NCBI GenBank assembly: GCA_947652605.1
Contig: OX393577.1
Coordinates: 20,773,466-20,837,465 of the forward strand
Direction of reading: 5' to 3'
From: Elmis aenea
Lineage: Eukaryota; Arthropoda; Insecta; Coleoptera; Elmidae
DNA: 64,000 nucleotides
The notes beneath the pieces were generated by a model. It made no database searches. It worked only from the letters and a program-made list of their open reading frames with translations, and was not told where the DNA came from. Position numbers and translations under genes: made by a program. Shown in pieces: positions 54,931 to 64,000 of this stretch (the stretch's first letter is position 1; every line of letters starts with the position of its first letter).

Positions 54931-57900
54931 CTTTGAGTGGTAAATGGGTATATCATGAAACAGGGAAATCAGCCATTGGTTAAAGTGCTAGAGAGTTGAT
55001 TTAAAAGTATAAAAACCATTGGAATTTGAAGGAAATCCATCCGATTAGCTGGTAGGCTTCATTACTTCCAAATGATGAAATTTAATCTTCACTTTTTTTA
55101 TCACACCGTACGCCTTTTGCGATGGAAATCAGTCGTGGAAACACTGGAATCGATTCATTCCCCGCCCTTTTTTTATTGCAGAATTAGGAACACAACGGCT
55201 AATTAAAACAGCTGTAGAACGATTAATTTTAATAACAGAAACGTTGTTTAAGATGATTTGTAGATTGTATAATAATAGTAGGCTGTAAATATGGAACGAG
55301 CTGTGTAGGTTTACACCAGGAAGAACTTACATAAATCAAATATTTACTCGGAGGAAAAAATCCGTGTTAAAAACAAAGGATCGTTTGTTGACTGAGAGAA
55401 TATTTATGATGAAAGTATCATGTTTTAAATGATAGTTTCTGTTGAAAGAGCTCAAAGTATATAGCTTTTTACTGCATGCATTAAAATGAAAGCTAAGTAT
55501 CAAAGAAGTGAAGCATATGTGCGGATAGACTTCACAAGAGAGTGGTTTCGAATAAATCACAAAAATGTGTAGTCAGATAGGACGCGAAGTGTTGAAATAG
55601 ATTCAGAATTTGTTGAACACGAGAGATAGTTCAGTTCGATGCAGCGTAATGGATAAGGCTGGGAATAAAATCGAAACAGATATGTATGAACAGGGATTTT
55701 CAGTAGCATTACATACCTAACAAAAGAAATACACTCAGACATTTCTAAAACTTTACTAGCGGCTGCTTTAGGAGAGTTATGGAAAAAAGCGAAATGATTT
55801 TCTATCGGTTATACGCTGCTATTACTTTCAGACTCTCTCACAGTTTTACAAATAGAAAAGAGATATTTTTTACATTCATTTCATGTACAACAACCTAAAA
55901 CAACCATGGATTATTAATTAGACATCATTAAATACAATTTTACGCTTGTTTACAATTTTCATTGATACAACCTTTGATCTTTTTTTGGTACGTGAAAATT
56001 TAAAGGAGCTTGTGTGGGTTTTGGGGTTAGCAAACAACAAACAATCAATAAATAAGCCGATGTTTGTGGCTTAAGTCACCCATGCACCATATTTTCGACA
56101 TTAAAATAGAACTCGGTCCATCATCAATGTTTTCCGGACGATAAATTTTGTGTACGTCCGTCGGAAATAAGTCTTGGCCGAATACAGGTTGTCAAAATAC
56201 GTTATCTGTATTAACGTTCTCGAAGTAAATCGTTTACATGAAACAAATTAGCGAATACCTTAAATTCTTATTGTTTCGTACGACCATAAATCTTATACTT
56301 CGTGCCAATATGTGCATTACTATTTTTAGCTTAAAGAACGAAAAGTTTGTATGCAGGATTGACTCTAGGCGGTATTTAGAGTTTGTAAAAATATTGACAA
56401 AAATAATATTGTAGACACTTTGAAAAAAAAATATTCAAAACAAGTAGCCGTTTGTAAAATTAGCATCGTGACCCAAAATATATGAGTTAAAAGTGTAGTA
56501 GTATATGAATCGGTAACTACCCTTAACTTACCACATTGTTACTAAAAATAAGTTTTGGCCAAAAACAAAATAATTAAAAAATGTTGAATCGAATTTTGAT
56601 AAAACGAGTTTAAGTAATTCGATCAATAAGTCAACTTAAACTGTCTTAAGTAGCTTCCGATTTAGTTTATTACATTTTAATTAATTCCTGGTCTTATCTA
56701 CTTATGTTTATGTCTATAGATTTACTTTACTTATTAAACTGGAATCATTCTGAAAATCGAGGCATATTCAGAGAGTGAGTACATTTGCTTGTTTAAAAAA
56801 AAAAGTATGAAAGGAGCTATTCAGGAGTGGCCATCTTTACAAACGATCCCGTTATGATAAATTTCTCCATAATGGAAACTACAGAGAAGAATAAAATTTT
56901 GAAAAAAAAATATCGACTTTTCTTTAAATAGCGACTCACTTTCCGAATTTATCTCGTACTTGGAGAACGAAATCAATTTTGTAATTATCATGTTTCTTTT
57001 TATTAAACACTTCTTCACAATTTTAACAAAGCTCCAAGTACCCAGAGTTTTATTTTCTGGACCCGTGTAAATCACCGTTAACAATTTTTAGCATCTTTCG
57101 ATCGTTAGCCTAAAACCTTAAAGTTTATGAGCAATACATCAACGTTTTTTTTGTAGTTGACGTCTTCGGAGCGTAGCAAATATTTCGCGGTTGCTTAAAT
57201 GTAAATTGTGTTGCAGTCTGGTTGTTTTTTTGTATTAGAACACGAATAGATATTTTTTAAACTAGTTATTATGGCTAGGTAGGGCTAGGAATGCCGTCAT
57301 TGTTCATTGTTACGTGGGCTTCGGCGCTGTATCATTCCACAGCCTTCGTCTAGCTGCACCCACGGTAATTACTTCACTAATAGTTAACCTTCAGGTGTAC
57401 GTGTACCGCGCTCTTGTGTATGTATGCAGCAACCTTGTATAATATGGTTTGGGGTTAGCTATGCGGAACTGATGAATTAATACTTACATCATATTAACTG
57501 TACATTGTTGATCAACTGGGATTATTTGCATCATGCACTTTGTAAACCCTTTAAAATTTAATTAACCTAGTCGCGTTAGTTTTTCGCGGTGAAACTCTCG
57601 TGTAGATATAATGCAGCCACTGTCAGGGCCATCCCTATTAAAAAACATGGACTTTCAAAAAATGCGCTATTTATTAATTTAAATTTTTTCACAAAATTGT
57701 AAAAAGTAACAATCTTATAAAACTAAAACAAGTTAGTAACGATTTGTATGATTTAAAAAAAAAGTCAATATTTTTAATATAAATAAGCTCAATTAAAAAT
57801 GACTAATCTTCTTTTTAGAAGGATCTCTTATCGAAATACTATACCACTTTAAAACTGTTCCTCATCAGCTGCAGTTCTAATAAGACGGGAGTCTAGATAA

Positions 57901-58559
57901 AATCTGGTGTTGCATTTCGACAACAGATCCTTCGGAAATAGAAGTGATTTTCAATTAAACTTAATTGTATTTAAATGTTATGAAACATGATAAAAATGTT
58001 TAAGTTTGCTTTAAGTAAAGCTTGGCTGAACATGAAAATATGCAGTCATATAGTAGGTTAAGTGGTATCTCAAAATTTTAATAATCCGGCACTGCCCTAA
58101 GTTTTAATTTGGTGTTTAGTTTAACACTTAGTAACAGCAGAATATAACATGCAATTGTACTGGCATTAAAATCATGCCAACTTGTTTGAATGTCCTTGTA
58201 ATCAATTATTTCGTCTGCTTGTTGTACTTAGCGTTCACTCAAATTGTTATGTAACCAACGGACTGCTATTGATGATTAATTTCATTCCGTTTTTTGCTGT
58301 AAACCTTTTTGGAAGTCGTTTTTATCATGCAGATAATTAAATTAAAATTTTCAAAAGAGAATACCGACCAATATACAAAAATTTATCCGTCGAACCAATG
58401 CAGCAACAAAAATAATGATTTCGCTATTACAGGTAATGACACATCCACATTAAAAGTCTTAACATCAAAGATCTTTTTGCTTTGGCCTTTTTAAGTTGTA
58501 AAAAAACATTATTGAAGTATCCTTCTGCTGTGTGTTCTTTCGTTTAGAATGAATTCTGT
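54931..58559. other. Probable intronic DNA; small GC-richer patch at 57270-57470
   Basis: No coding sequence or clear transposon was recognised. The patch at 57270-57470 is less AT-rich (CTTCGGCGCTG, CTGCACCCACGG, GTACCGCGC) and contains a repeated ATTGTTCATTGTTAC, so it may be regulatory. At 57626-58096 weakly related ends (CAGGGCCATCCCTATT / inverse of AGGGCAGTGCCGGATTATT) may mark a decayed hAT element. Confidence 0.35.
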
Positions 58560-58655
58560 AGTGGCGTTGACGTCAAACACGAATCTGTGCTTGCCACTTT
58601 CACTCAGTAAAAAGTTTATTAAAACAATTTTTTAATGTGATTATTTTTGTTGCAG
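58560..58655 (+). promoter_or_regulatory. Possible alternative promoter or splice acceptor region before the PMEPA1-like exon
   Basis: A perfect CRE, TGACGTCA, lies at 58568-58575 within the longer palindrome TTGACGTCAA. An arthropod-type initiator TCAGT occurs at about 58604. A strong splice acceptor (pyrimidine-rich TTATTTTTGTTGCAG) ends at 58655, directly before an ATG. The acceptor argues for an internal exon. The CRE and initiator would permit an alternative start with translation from the ATG at 58656. Confidence 0.3.
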
Positions 58656-58880
58656 ATGTTGTCGGTGGTAAGCGCCGGCGCCGCGGCGGGGGTGGGCGGT
58701 ATGGACCGGCTGCGAGGCCGTGGGGCAGCGCGTGAATTGGCGGCAACTCGGGACCGCCAAGTACGATTACATGCTGTACATACAGACATTGCCATTAACT
58801 TACCGCCCAATATTGCGATGCCCGACGGAGAAGAACATCCGTTTGCATCTTCAAGACTGCATATTAGGGATACAGAACAG
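58656..58880 (+). CDS. PMEPA1: PMEPA1/LDLRAD4-like protein, penultimate coding exon
   Basis: This exon is 225 bp (75 codons), bounded by a TTGCAG acceptor and a GTAATT donor in phase 0. It encodes a Gly/Ala/Arg-rich start (MLSVVSAGAAAGVGG, then RLRGRGAARELAATRDRQ) followed by a family signature at residues 47-60, INLPPNIAMPDGEE, and then LHIRDTEQ. In human PMEPA1 the corresponding stretch reads IDLPPTISLSDGEE and LRDPEQ. PMEPA1 (TMEPAI) and LDLRAD4 are single-pass proteins of endosomal membranes. They bind R-Smads and Nedd4-type ligases and dampen TGF-beta signalling. In vertebrates a PPxY motif (PPPY) follows DGEE; here the place reads HPF, so that motif is missing. The exon is GC-rich against its flanks. 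The first ATG could be a start, but the acceptor suggests upstream exons, probably with the transmembrane segment, which were not found. Confidence 0.85.
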
Positions 58881-59059
58881 GTAATTAGTAGTTAAGAACT
58901 GTTTAGATTAAGTTACATCGTATTTTGGGAACATGAACCAAAAACCGTCACCAAGGGTGAGGCGATCACTTCACATGCCAAAATTTTAAAGGCGCCAAAT
59001 AATGGAATAGGAAAATGGATAGGACGATTTTGATAATTGATCTACCTTTACGTAAGTTG

Positions 59060-59315
59060 GATTGCAGTGTACTTTCGTCAATCAACTTTCGTACAGACAT
59101 TGGTTCTTGCTCTTCATGCCTTTAATTCCTTTTCACTGGCGAAACCCAACTGTATCATATCTTTTTGGGCCATTTTCTGGAGGTGCCCGTACGATCATAG
59201 TATTTTAACTTCTGTTGTATTTATTTTATCTATATCTACATCTACTCTACACCCATTTCATCCCGTATACATATTTTTCGTACATGGTCCGTTATTGTAT
59301 ATTTGCAGCATCGAC
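59060..59315 (-). pseudogene. Non-LTR retrotransposon C-terminal part, copy D
   Basis: On the - strand, shifting frames read DHVRKIYVYGMKW and RAPPENGPKRYDT. The nucleotide sequence parallels copy C at 52.9-53.1 kb, e.g. CGTACATGGTCC here and CGTACGTGGTCC there, and CTTTTTGGGCCAT versus TTCTTGGGCCATGG. It is heavily decayed. It continues at 60086 beyond a younger I-like insertion. Confidence 0.7.
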
Positions 59316-59326
59316 GTCACGTCTTT

Positions 59327-60074
59327 ATTATTATTATTTCGGCGGAGGTGATCCCCTTTCGGGTTCCTGTACTGCGACCTATTGGTCTATTGTACTCTCT
59401 GGTGATAGCCCCTTAAAGAAGTCCTGTGTTTCTGAAAAACTCCAGGACTTTCTTAAAGGGTGTTTTTCTTAACTCTTCTTGGTTGGTTTTTTCCATCCCC
59501 AGAAGTCTACGCTGATAGTGTGTGAATCCTTCACAGTGGCATATTACGTGAAGAGGAGTTTCTTCTTCTTCTTCTTCACCACATCCTCTGCATACATCGG
59601 TCTCTGAGAGCGTTTGTTTAGCCCACAGTGTCCTGTGGCTGCTTTGATGTCTGCTCATCATGAGCATTTCTTCTGTCTTCCATGGAGACCGTCGACAGGA
59701 TAGCCTTAGAATGGGCTTGCCCTGCAATTTTTTTCCAATGAGCTTTATGCCCTTAATGTCATTAAGACACCGCTTGGCTATTCCGTAGGATGTACCAACT
59801 GCGGGTTCTGGTCCGAAGAAACGTGTCTCGCTGCCAATTTTGTCTAGGCGATCTGCCTTCTCGTTCCCTGGTATATAAGTGTGCCCTGGGCACCATACTA
59901 GTTTAACATTATTCCTGCTTCCGAGCACGTTAAGTGCCCGGATACAGTTCAGAACAAGTCCTGAGTTTACTTCCGACGAGCCAAGAGTTGCTAACGCTGC
60001 TTGGCTGTCGGACACTACGGAGATTCTTTTATTATTAAAATCTCTTTCTAATTGTGTATCTGCACATAGTGCAT
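59327..60074 (-). mobile_element. 5'-truncated I-like retrotransposon with 11-bp target duplication
   Basis: The insertion is bounded by GTCACGTCTTT at 59316-59326 and again at 60075-60085. In its - strand orientation the 3' end is an (AAT)n tract (seen as ATTATTATTATTT at 59327). I-clade elements characteristically end in TAA repeats. Only the RNase H domain and the C-terminus are retained, as expected from incomplete reverse transcription. The copy interrupts an older retrotransposon and lies antisense in the PMEPA1-like intron. Confidence 0.9.
59413..60074 (-). pseudogene. Retrotransposon RNase H domain and C-terminal tail
   Basis: About 220 codons remain open on the - strand. They start in ALCADTQLERDF and run through ISVVSDSQAALATL (the catalytic Asp of SDSQAAL), LVWCPGHTYIPGNEKADRL (the conserved H..IPGNE.AD segment) and a C-terminal CRGCGEEEEE..LHVICHC cysteine/histidine motif, to a stop after FFRNTGLL at 59413. 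RNase H of this type removes the RNA strand during target-primed reverse transcription in I, R1 and LOA-like elements. The upstream reverse transcriptase and endonuclease are absent, so the copy is dead on arrival. The frame has no internal stop, which indicates a fairly young insertion. Confidence 0.9.
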
Positions 60075-60085
60075 GTCACGTCTTT

Positions 60086-60215
60086 CTTTTGTATAATATT
60101 AGTTGACCACCAGTCAAATGAATTGTGAATAAGCTACCATTTCCTGTAGGCAAACCCATATTGCGATTTTTTTTTCCAGATTTATAGGATGCTAAGAAGC
60201 ATCCTCATCTAAGCC
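60086..60215 (-). pseudogene. Reverse transcriptase core of copy D
   Basis: On the - strand the sequence reads KGLDEDAS..HPINL followed in another frame by GNGSLFTIHLTGGQLILYKR. Aligned with copy C (LFTFHFADDQIILAEDR), the catalytic FADDQ has decayed to LTGGQ. It is continuous with 59060-59315 once the I-like element is removed. Confidence 0.65.
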
Positions 60216-61584
60216 CTTTTGTAACGTTTTGAACGTTTGTGTGTAGTTTTTATTTATACCATAACTTGCCAGTTTGACCAAAGACTTACTTGTATATCCT
60301 GATCGTAAGATAATTCCTAGGCGAGCACTTGCTCAAGACAAAATAAATGATTTTGATAATACGGTTTAAAAAAGTCGCTATGTGCCTCAATATTGGTCAC
60401 GATCCTGCATGAACTGAATAAACAAGTACCTACTAATGTACCTAATACGAAAAAGATGTTAGTTTTTAGTATTTTTTTGATTTCTACGTTTTACAAAAAT
60501 GCTGTGTAGCTGTTCCCTGTTGGAATGTAATATTCTAAATAAATCGGACGGTCCCTTCTCTTCGGGTTTTCCGAATTATTTGATCGATGTTTGAAGCACG
60601 TCTTTATTTAAAAATGCCGTTCGTTATCTTTTTTCACCACGCAAACACGAAAGAAAACTGTTATCACTTTTTTTGTCATCAAACCTAGTTATAACTTTAA
60701 ATGCTGTCCTCGGAGACTTCACTTGTGTTTAACCTGCTAAAATTCAAGATAAGAAAACTCATAATGCTAAAAATTAACGATCTTGATACGATTCTGGTGC
60801 ATCACCAGTAAGCTAATCCCAATGGAATTTCTAGTTTCATATCGCCTTTGACGCTTCATAACGGTTTATTACTTACAGCAGCCGAAGTTGTACAATTACG
60901 TTTTTATTTTGCGAAAATTATTTTATCATTTTCTAAAAGAATAAAGTTCCTGCAACTTTGTTTAAATAAAGCAGCTAAAAATGAAAAAAGTAATACATGC
61001 AACAAGGTATTAAAATACCGTCGTCTGGTAAATTTCCTCGAAGAAAACTTATACAGCAGTTTATAAAGTCTTATATTCTTTTGAATTTAAAACTTTTCCA
61101 TATTTTCTTAGTTTATAACTTGGTAACGAACTTCTTTTGCGACCGAGGAAAGATATCAGTAATATTCATGCACTATCAAACAATTTGCAACCACAGAACT
61201 AACAAACGAAGTCATAGTTATTTGAATATGTAACTTTTATGTGTTTTATTTGGGACTTCTACATGCTAAGCTTTCAAAAAACAGTTATTGTTTTTGAAAT
61301 AAGTAGGTTTGATGATGATTACATAGACTTACTGGAATAAATTATCATGAAAACGACAGTAGCAGAACAGGCACAGGTTTTCTATTAGCTTAAACTTTAG
61401 AAAATGCATGGAATTAATGATTTTATTATATACGAAGCGTGTATGAGCAAAAAACAATTTTTGTTTTTTTCCCATTAGATATTTTTCATTTTCGTTTACT
61501 GACTTTTAAATGCTAAAAAGAGTTAAATAATTTTATAAAAAGCCTTTAAAATAAGATTTTTTTACAAGTTGTAACCGATTAAAC
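60216..61584. other. Intronic DNA, nothing recognised
   Basis: AT-rich DNA with chance frames (60848-61233) only. Further decayed copy D sequence may extend into 60216-60400, but I could not follow it. Confidence 0.4.
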
Positions 61585-61859
61585 CAGTGGTTTCCAACCT
61601 GTGGGTCGCGCCCCCCTAGGGGGGCGCGAGACCATTACAAGTGGGGCGCGCAGCTGTTACCAAAATGTCATTTTTGAGTACAAACAAACAATAAGAACTT
61701 AATTCATACAGAATATGGTATATTGTTTTGTAGCCCATTAAATAGTTATTATTTATCAGAACAGTATTTATGAAATTAGATTGATACGAAAAGTGAGGGG
61801 GGCGCAAATTTTTTTTATGAAAAAGGGGGGCGGAGGTACAAAAAGGTTGGAAACCACTG
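61585..61859. mobile_element. hAT-type MITE, 275 bp
   Basis: The ends CAGTGGTTTCCAACC and GGTTGGAAACCACTG are perfect inverted repeats. Octamers GATTAAAC (61577-61584) and GATTAACC (61860-61867) flank it and differ at one base. GC-rich subterminal blocks (GGTCGCGCCCCCC and GGGGGGCGGAGG) follow. It is related in design to the MITE at 44016-44244. The interior is AT-rich and non-coding. Confidence 0.93.
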
Positions 61860-61867
61860 GATTAACC

Positions 61868-63395
61868 GCTAGATCTTTTCATTGTTTATTATCAACCTGT
61901 GTGCCCTGGGCGTCCTTCAGTTGTGCCGCGAATAATAAAATCTAAGGAAATAAATATCCCTTTACGTTTTCAAAGTTACATGAGGAAATACAATTTTTTT
62001 TAGCTTGAACAATCGGAATTCTGTTAACATTTGAGCGACTACATTTGGTGTTGAAATTTGGCTTACCATTAAAACTTTCAACATTCTCAACATTTTGGCT
62101 GAATATATTAATTTTAATAAGTTTAAATGTTGGATATTAGGTAGTTTATTTTTCCTGACGCAAAAAAATATTTATATTTCTAAATTAAAAAGTATATTGT
62201 TGTGAATTAGTAGTTGGGGAATTATTTTAATGACTTAAGATAATTAATATTAACGTTTAGTACAGTCAGCTATCGTTTAAAACATTTTTGAGAGCTCTAC
62301 AATTTTTTAATAATTTTCCAAATGCATTTTCATTGTAAAAATGTTTAAGTTTTGCGTTTTGCACCATAGTAAAACTATTAAACAAACTTATTAATGTTTC
62401 AAGTAATAATAAATCATTTACTAAAAACAATATTCATGAAACATCAAGAATGTATACAATATCCTAAAGTCGTACACTACACGACATCTATTTTTTAAAC
62501 ATCAAACTAACAAAAGTCACACAATCGACCAGCTTAGTTTTTAAACAAACAAAATCCAGATTTTAAGATAAAGTCCCGTATGCGCGATGTAAACGCGCAA
62601 GTTAATTTTAGTTGACAGCTACGCATCCAACTATTCTGGACCATTGGCTTTAAATAAAATCAAATGAAAACGGTACGACCGCCCTCAAATGTCACTTGAA
62701 ATAGTTTTGTGTGGATTTTTGTTGTAATAACGTTAAATGAGCTTAAAATATAAAGATATTGAAGTGAGGCATGCAGCATATATGCACCTACATGATTGTA
62801 GTAGACAGAAATCGACCATAAATTAGAGTTAACTACTTATAAAATGACTTTTTGTAAGGTTAGTACGTTTGATACCTTTGAATTTTAAAACGTCAGTGAT
62901 ATAAACTGTTTTAAAGCTTGGCAAAAATAATGAATAAACGTAGTTAGTATTTAGTGTGATATACACAGATGTGGGTATTATACTTAATTAGTAATTCGTT
63001 TAAAATGTCTACCGCATAAAGATTTTTTTAAACTGTTCAACGTTTTTGAAACATCTTTATTTTTATACTAGGCTAGCAATTTTTGTGGTAAAAATTATTA
63101 GTATGTAGCTCTATAGTTCCTGAAATTAATAAACATACTCTAAGTAATGGACAAGTCGTTCATAACTTGCTTAAAATATTTTTTACAACTATTCAAAAGT
63201 TTTAAAAAAATTTCATGTTCCAAATTTTTCAATTTTTATGTGTATATCCTAGATTGAAATATAGTGGTAACTCTAGTATTCATAATCTCAATTCTCAAAC
63301 TTAAAAGTATTTATAGAGTTTGCCATTTGTTGGAATTTAAGTGTTGTGTGTGAGACCAGTGTGGATATATTTTAATATTTACTTTTTGTTTACAG
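61868..63395. other. Intronic DNA, nothing recognised
   Basis: AT-rich intron sequence leading to the acceptor of the last exon. No repeats or motifs were seen. Confidence 0.5.
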
Positions 63396-63779
63396 GAGTC
63401 TGAAATATATCAAAAATGTATAAGGCCACCACCAAATCGCACAGTGTTAGAATCGGAATCACCACCTCCTTATCGGTCGAGTTCGGCCGGTCTACTAGGT
63501 TCAATGGGGAGTAGCAGTTCAGGAAGCAGTGACTGGTCCGCAGGAAGTTCGCCTTTAGTTGTGCGTTGTCATTCGATGTCCTCCACCTCGAAAAGGCCAG
63601 AAGCGGGACCTAGTGGGCAAAAGACTGATTTTATTCAAAGGACTGTTAAAATATTTACAGGAAAAAAAAGTCAGCCACCTCCTGCGCCAACGTTACCAGT
63701 GGTTATAGTTCCAACAAGACCACGACACATACCTGAGCAGCAACAAAACTCGTCGGGCCGTCCTAAACCTAGTGTCTGA
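63396..63779 (+). CDS. PMEPA1: PMEPA1/LDLRAD4-like protein, last coding exon
   Basis: The exon starts after TTTACAG and runs 127 codons to a TGA at 63777-63779. Numbered from the ATG at 58656, it adds residues 76-202. It begins ESEIYQKCIRPPPNRTV. PPNR (87-90) is the Smad-interaction motif of this family, and human PMEPA1 has RAPPNRTIF here. SPPPYRSSS follows, with PPPY at 98-101, a binding site for WW domains of Nedd4/Smurf-type ligases. Then come a serine/glycine-rich linker (103-126), a basic stretch (TVKIFTGKKSQ), PPPAPTLP and a short C-tail ending RPKPSV. Vertebrate members have PPxY motifs on both sides of PPNR; here one is directly after it. Beyond the PPNR/PPPY region the tail is not recognisably conserved. 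Confidence 0.85.
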   Translation, partial: ESEIYQKCIRPPPNRTVLESESPPPYRSSSAGLLGSMGSSSSGSSDWSAGSSPLVVRCHSMSSTSKRPEAGPSGQKTDFIQRTVKIFTGKKSQPPPAPTLPVVIVPTRPRHIPEQQQNSSGRPKPSV

Positions 63780-64000
63780 CCTCACGTTTGGACTTCTAGG
63801 TGACATTTGTGAATTATTTAGTAAACGATTCCATACGCAACTCATAAATTAAATACATGTTATTAAATTGGATCAACGAACGAATATTAGTTTCAAAGTG
63901 GAAGGACGCTCTTTTATGTAATTCCCTGTGTAATAAAAGTGAATGGATACACTGACTAGAGATGTTGAAATATCATCAATATGTGCCAAGTACTTACGAG
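63780..64000 (+). other. 3' untranslated region with polyadenylation signal
   Basis: The sequence after the TGA is non-coding. AATAAA lies at 63932-63937, about 155 bases after the stop, and is the best candidate poly(A) signal. Cleavage would then fall at about 63950-63965. The window ends shortly after. Confidence 0.6.

Larger units (their letters stand above)
58881..63395 (+). other. Intron of the PMEPA1-like gene (GT..AG)
   Basis: The 4.5-kb intron starts GTAATTAG and ends in a pyrimidine-rich TTACTTTTTGTTTACAG. Joining keeps the frame (phase 0) and the family alignment runs straight across the junction (DTEQ then ESEIYQKCIR). The intron contains a decayed retrotransposon (59060-60215), a nested I-like retrotransposon and a hAT MITE at 61585. 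The remaining parts are AT-rich without recognised structure. Confidence 0.85.

Noticed and set aside
57626..58096. Possible hAT element with CAGGGCC-type ends
   Set aside because: The two ends match only weakly, no 8-bp duplication could be found and the interior has no transposase similarity.
1..64000. tRNA genes, rRNA, CRISPR arrays, telomeric TTAGG arrays, LTR retrotransposons
   Set aside because: I looked for A and B boxes with cloverleaf pairing, regularly spaced direct repeats, TTAGG runs and paired long terminal repeats. None was found by eye; weak matches remain possible.

Overview
The window looks like AT-rich, repeat-laden nuclear DNA from an arthropod, most likely an insect and possibly a beetle. 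There are no operons, bacterial-type genes, CRISPR arrays or rRNA genes, and I recognise no tRNA. The repeats are those seen in insect genomes: hAT and Tc1/mariner remnants, many TA-flanked termini of the ACAGGGTG type, and non-LTR retrotransposon fragments. Most short open frames are chance readings in AT-rich DNA or shadows of dead transposons.

The one convincing host gene lies at the right end on the + strand. Two exons (58656-58880 and 63396-63779) join in phase 0. They encode the cytoplasmic tail of a PMEPA1 (TMEPAI)/LDLRAD4 family protein, a membrane inhibitor of TGF-beta/Smad signalling. The Smad-interaction motif PPNR is kept. The first PPxY of the vertebrate proteins reads HPF here, and a PPPY follows the Smad motif instead. 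The exons for the membrane segment were not found and probably lie to the left of the window, so most of the window may be one large intron. Independent support for this is that all seven non-LTR retrotransposon fragments lie on the - strand, antisense to this gene.

Layout. 0-13 kb: a MADF fragment in an inverted-repeat element, a dead copy of a widespread arthropod repeat protein, a hAT transposase remnant, a Jockey-like fragment and an RTE-like fragment. 13.2-13.9 kb: a GC-rich island that could be a promoter or non-coding exon. 14-17.6 kb: a hAT MITE with GCTCC arrays and a GTF2IRD2-like hAT remnant. 19-31 kb: four large palindromes (foldback elements), a hAT-like element inside a tandem duplication and an RT fragment. 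31.6-38 kb: three islands rich in GTCT/AGAC Smad boxes, and a dead mariner split by a hAT MITE. 38-55 kb: three more palindromes, nested MITEs, RT fragments and a small tandem array. 55-64 kb: intronic DNA, the PMEPA1-like exons, and an I-like retrotransposon inserted in an older RT copy inside the intron.

The most interesting signals are these. (1) The seven TA-flanked palindromes include three whose loops hold the last codons of a mariner-type transposase, which points to how such foldback elements arise. (2) The Smad-box clusters lie upstream of a gene family that in vertebrates is itself TGF-beta-induced through intronic Smad sites, so an ancient feedback loop is a testable idea.
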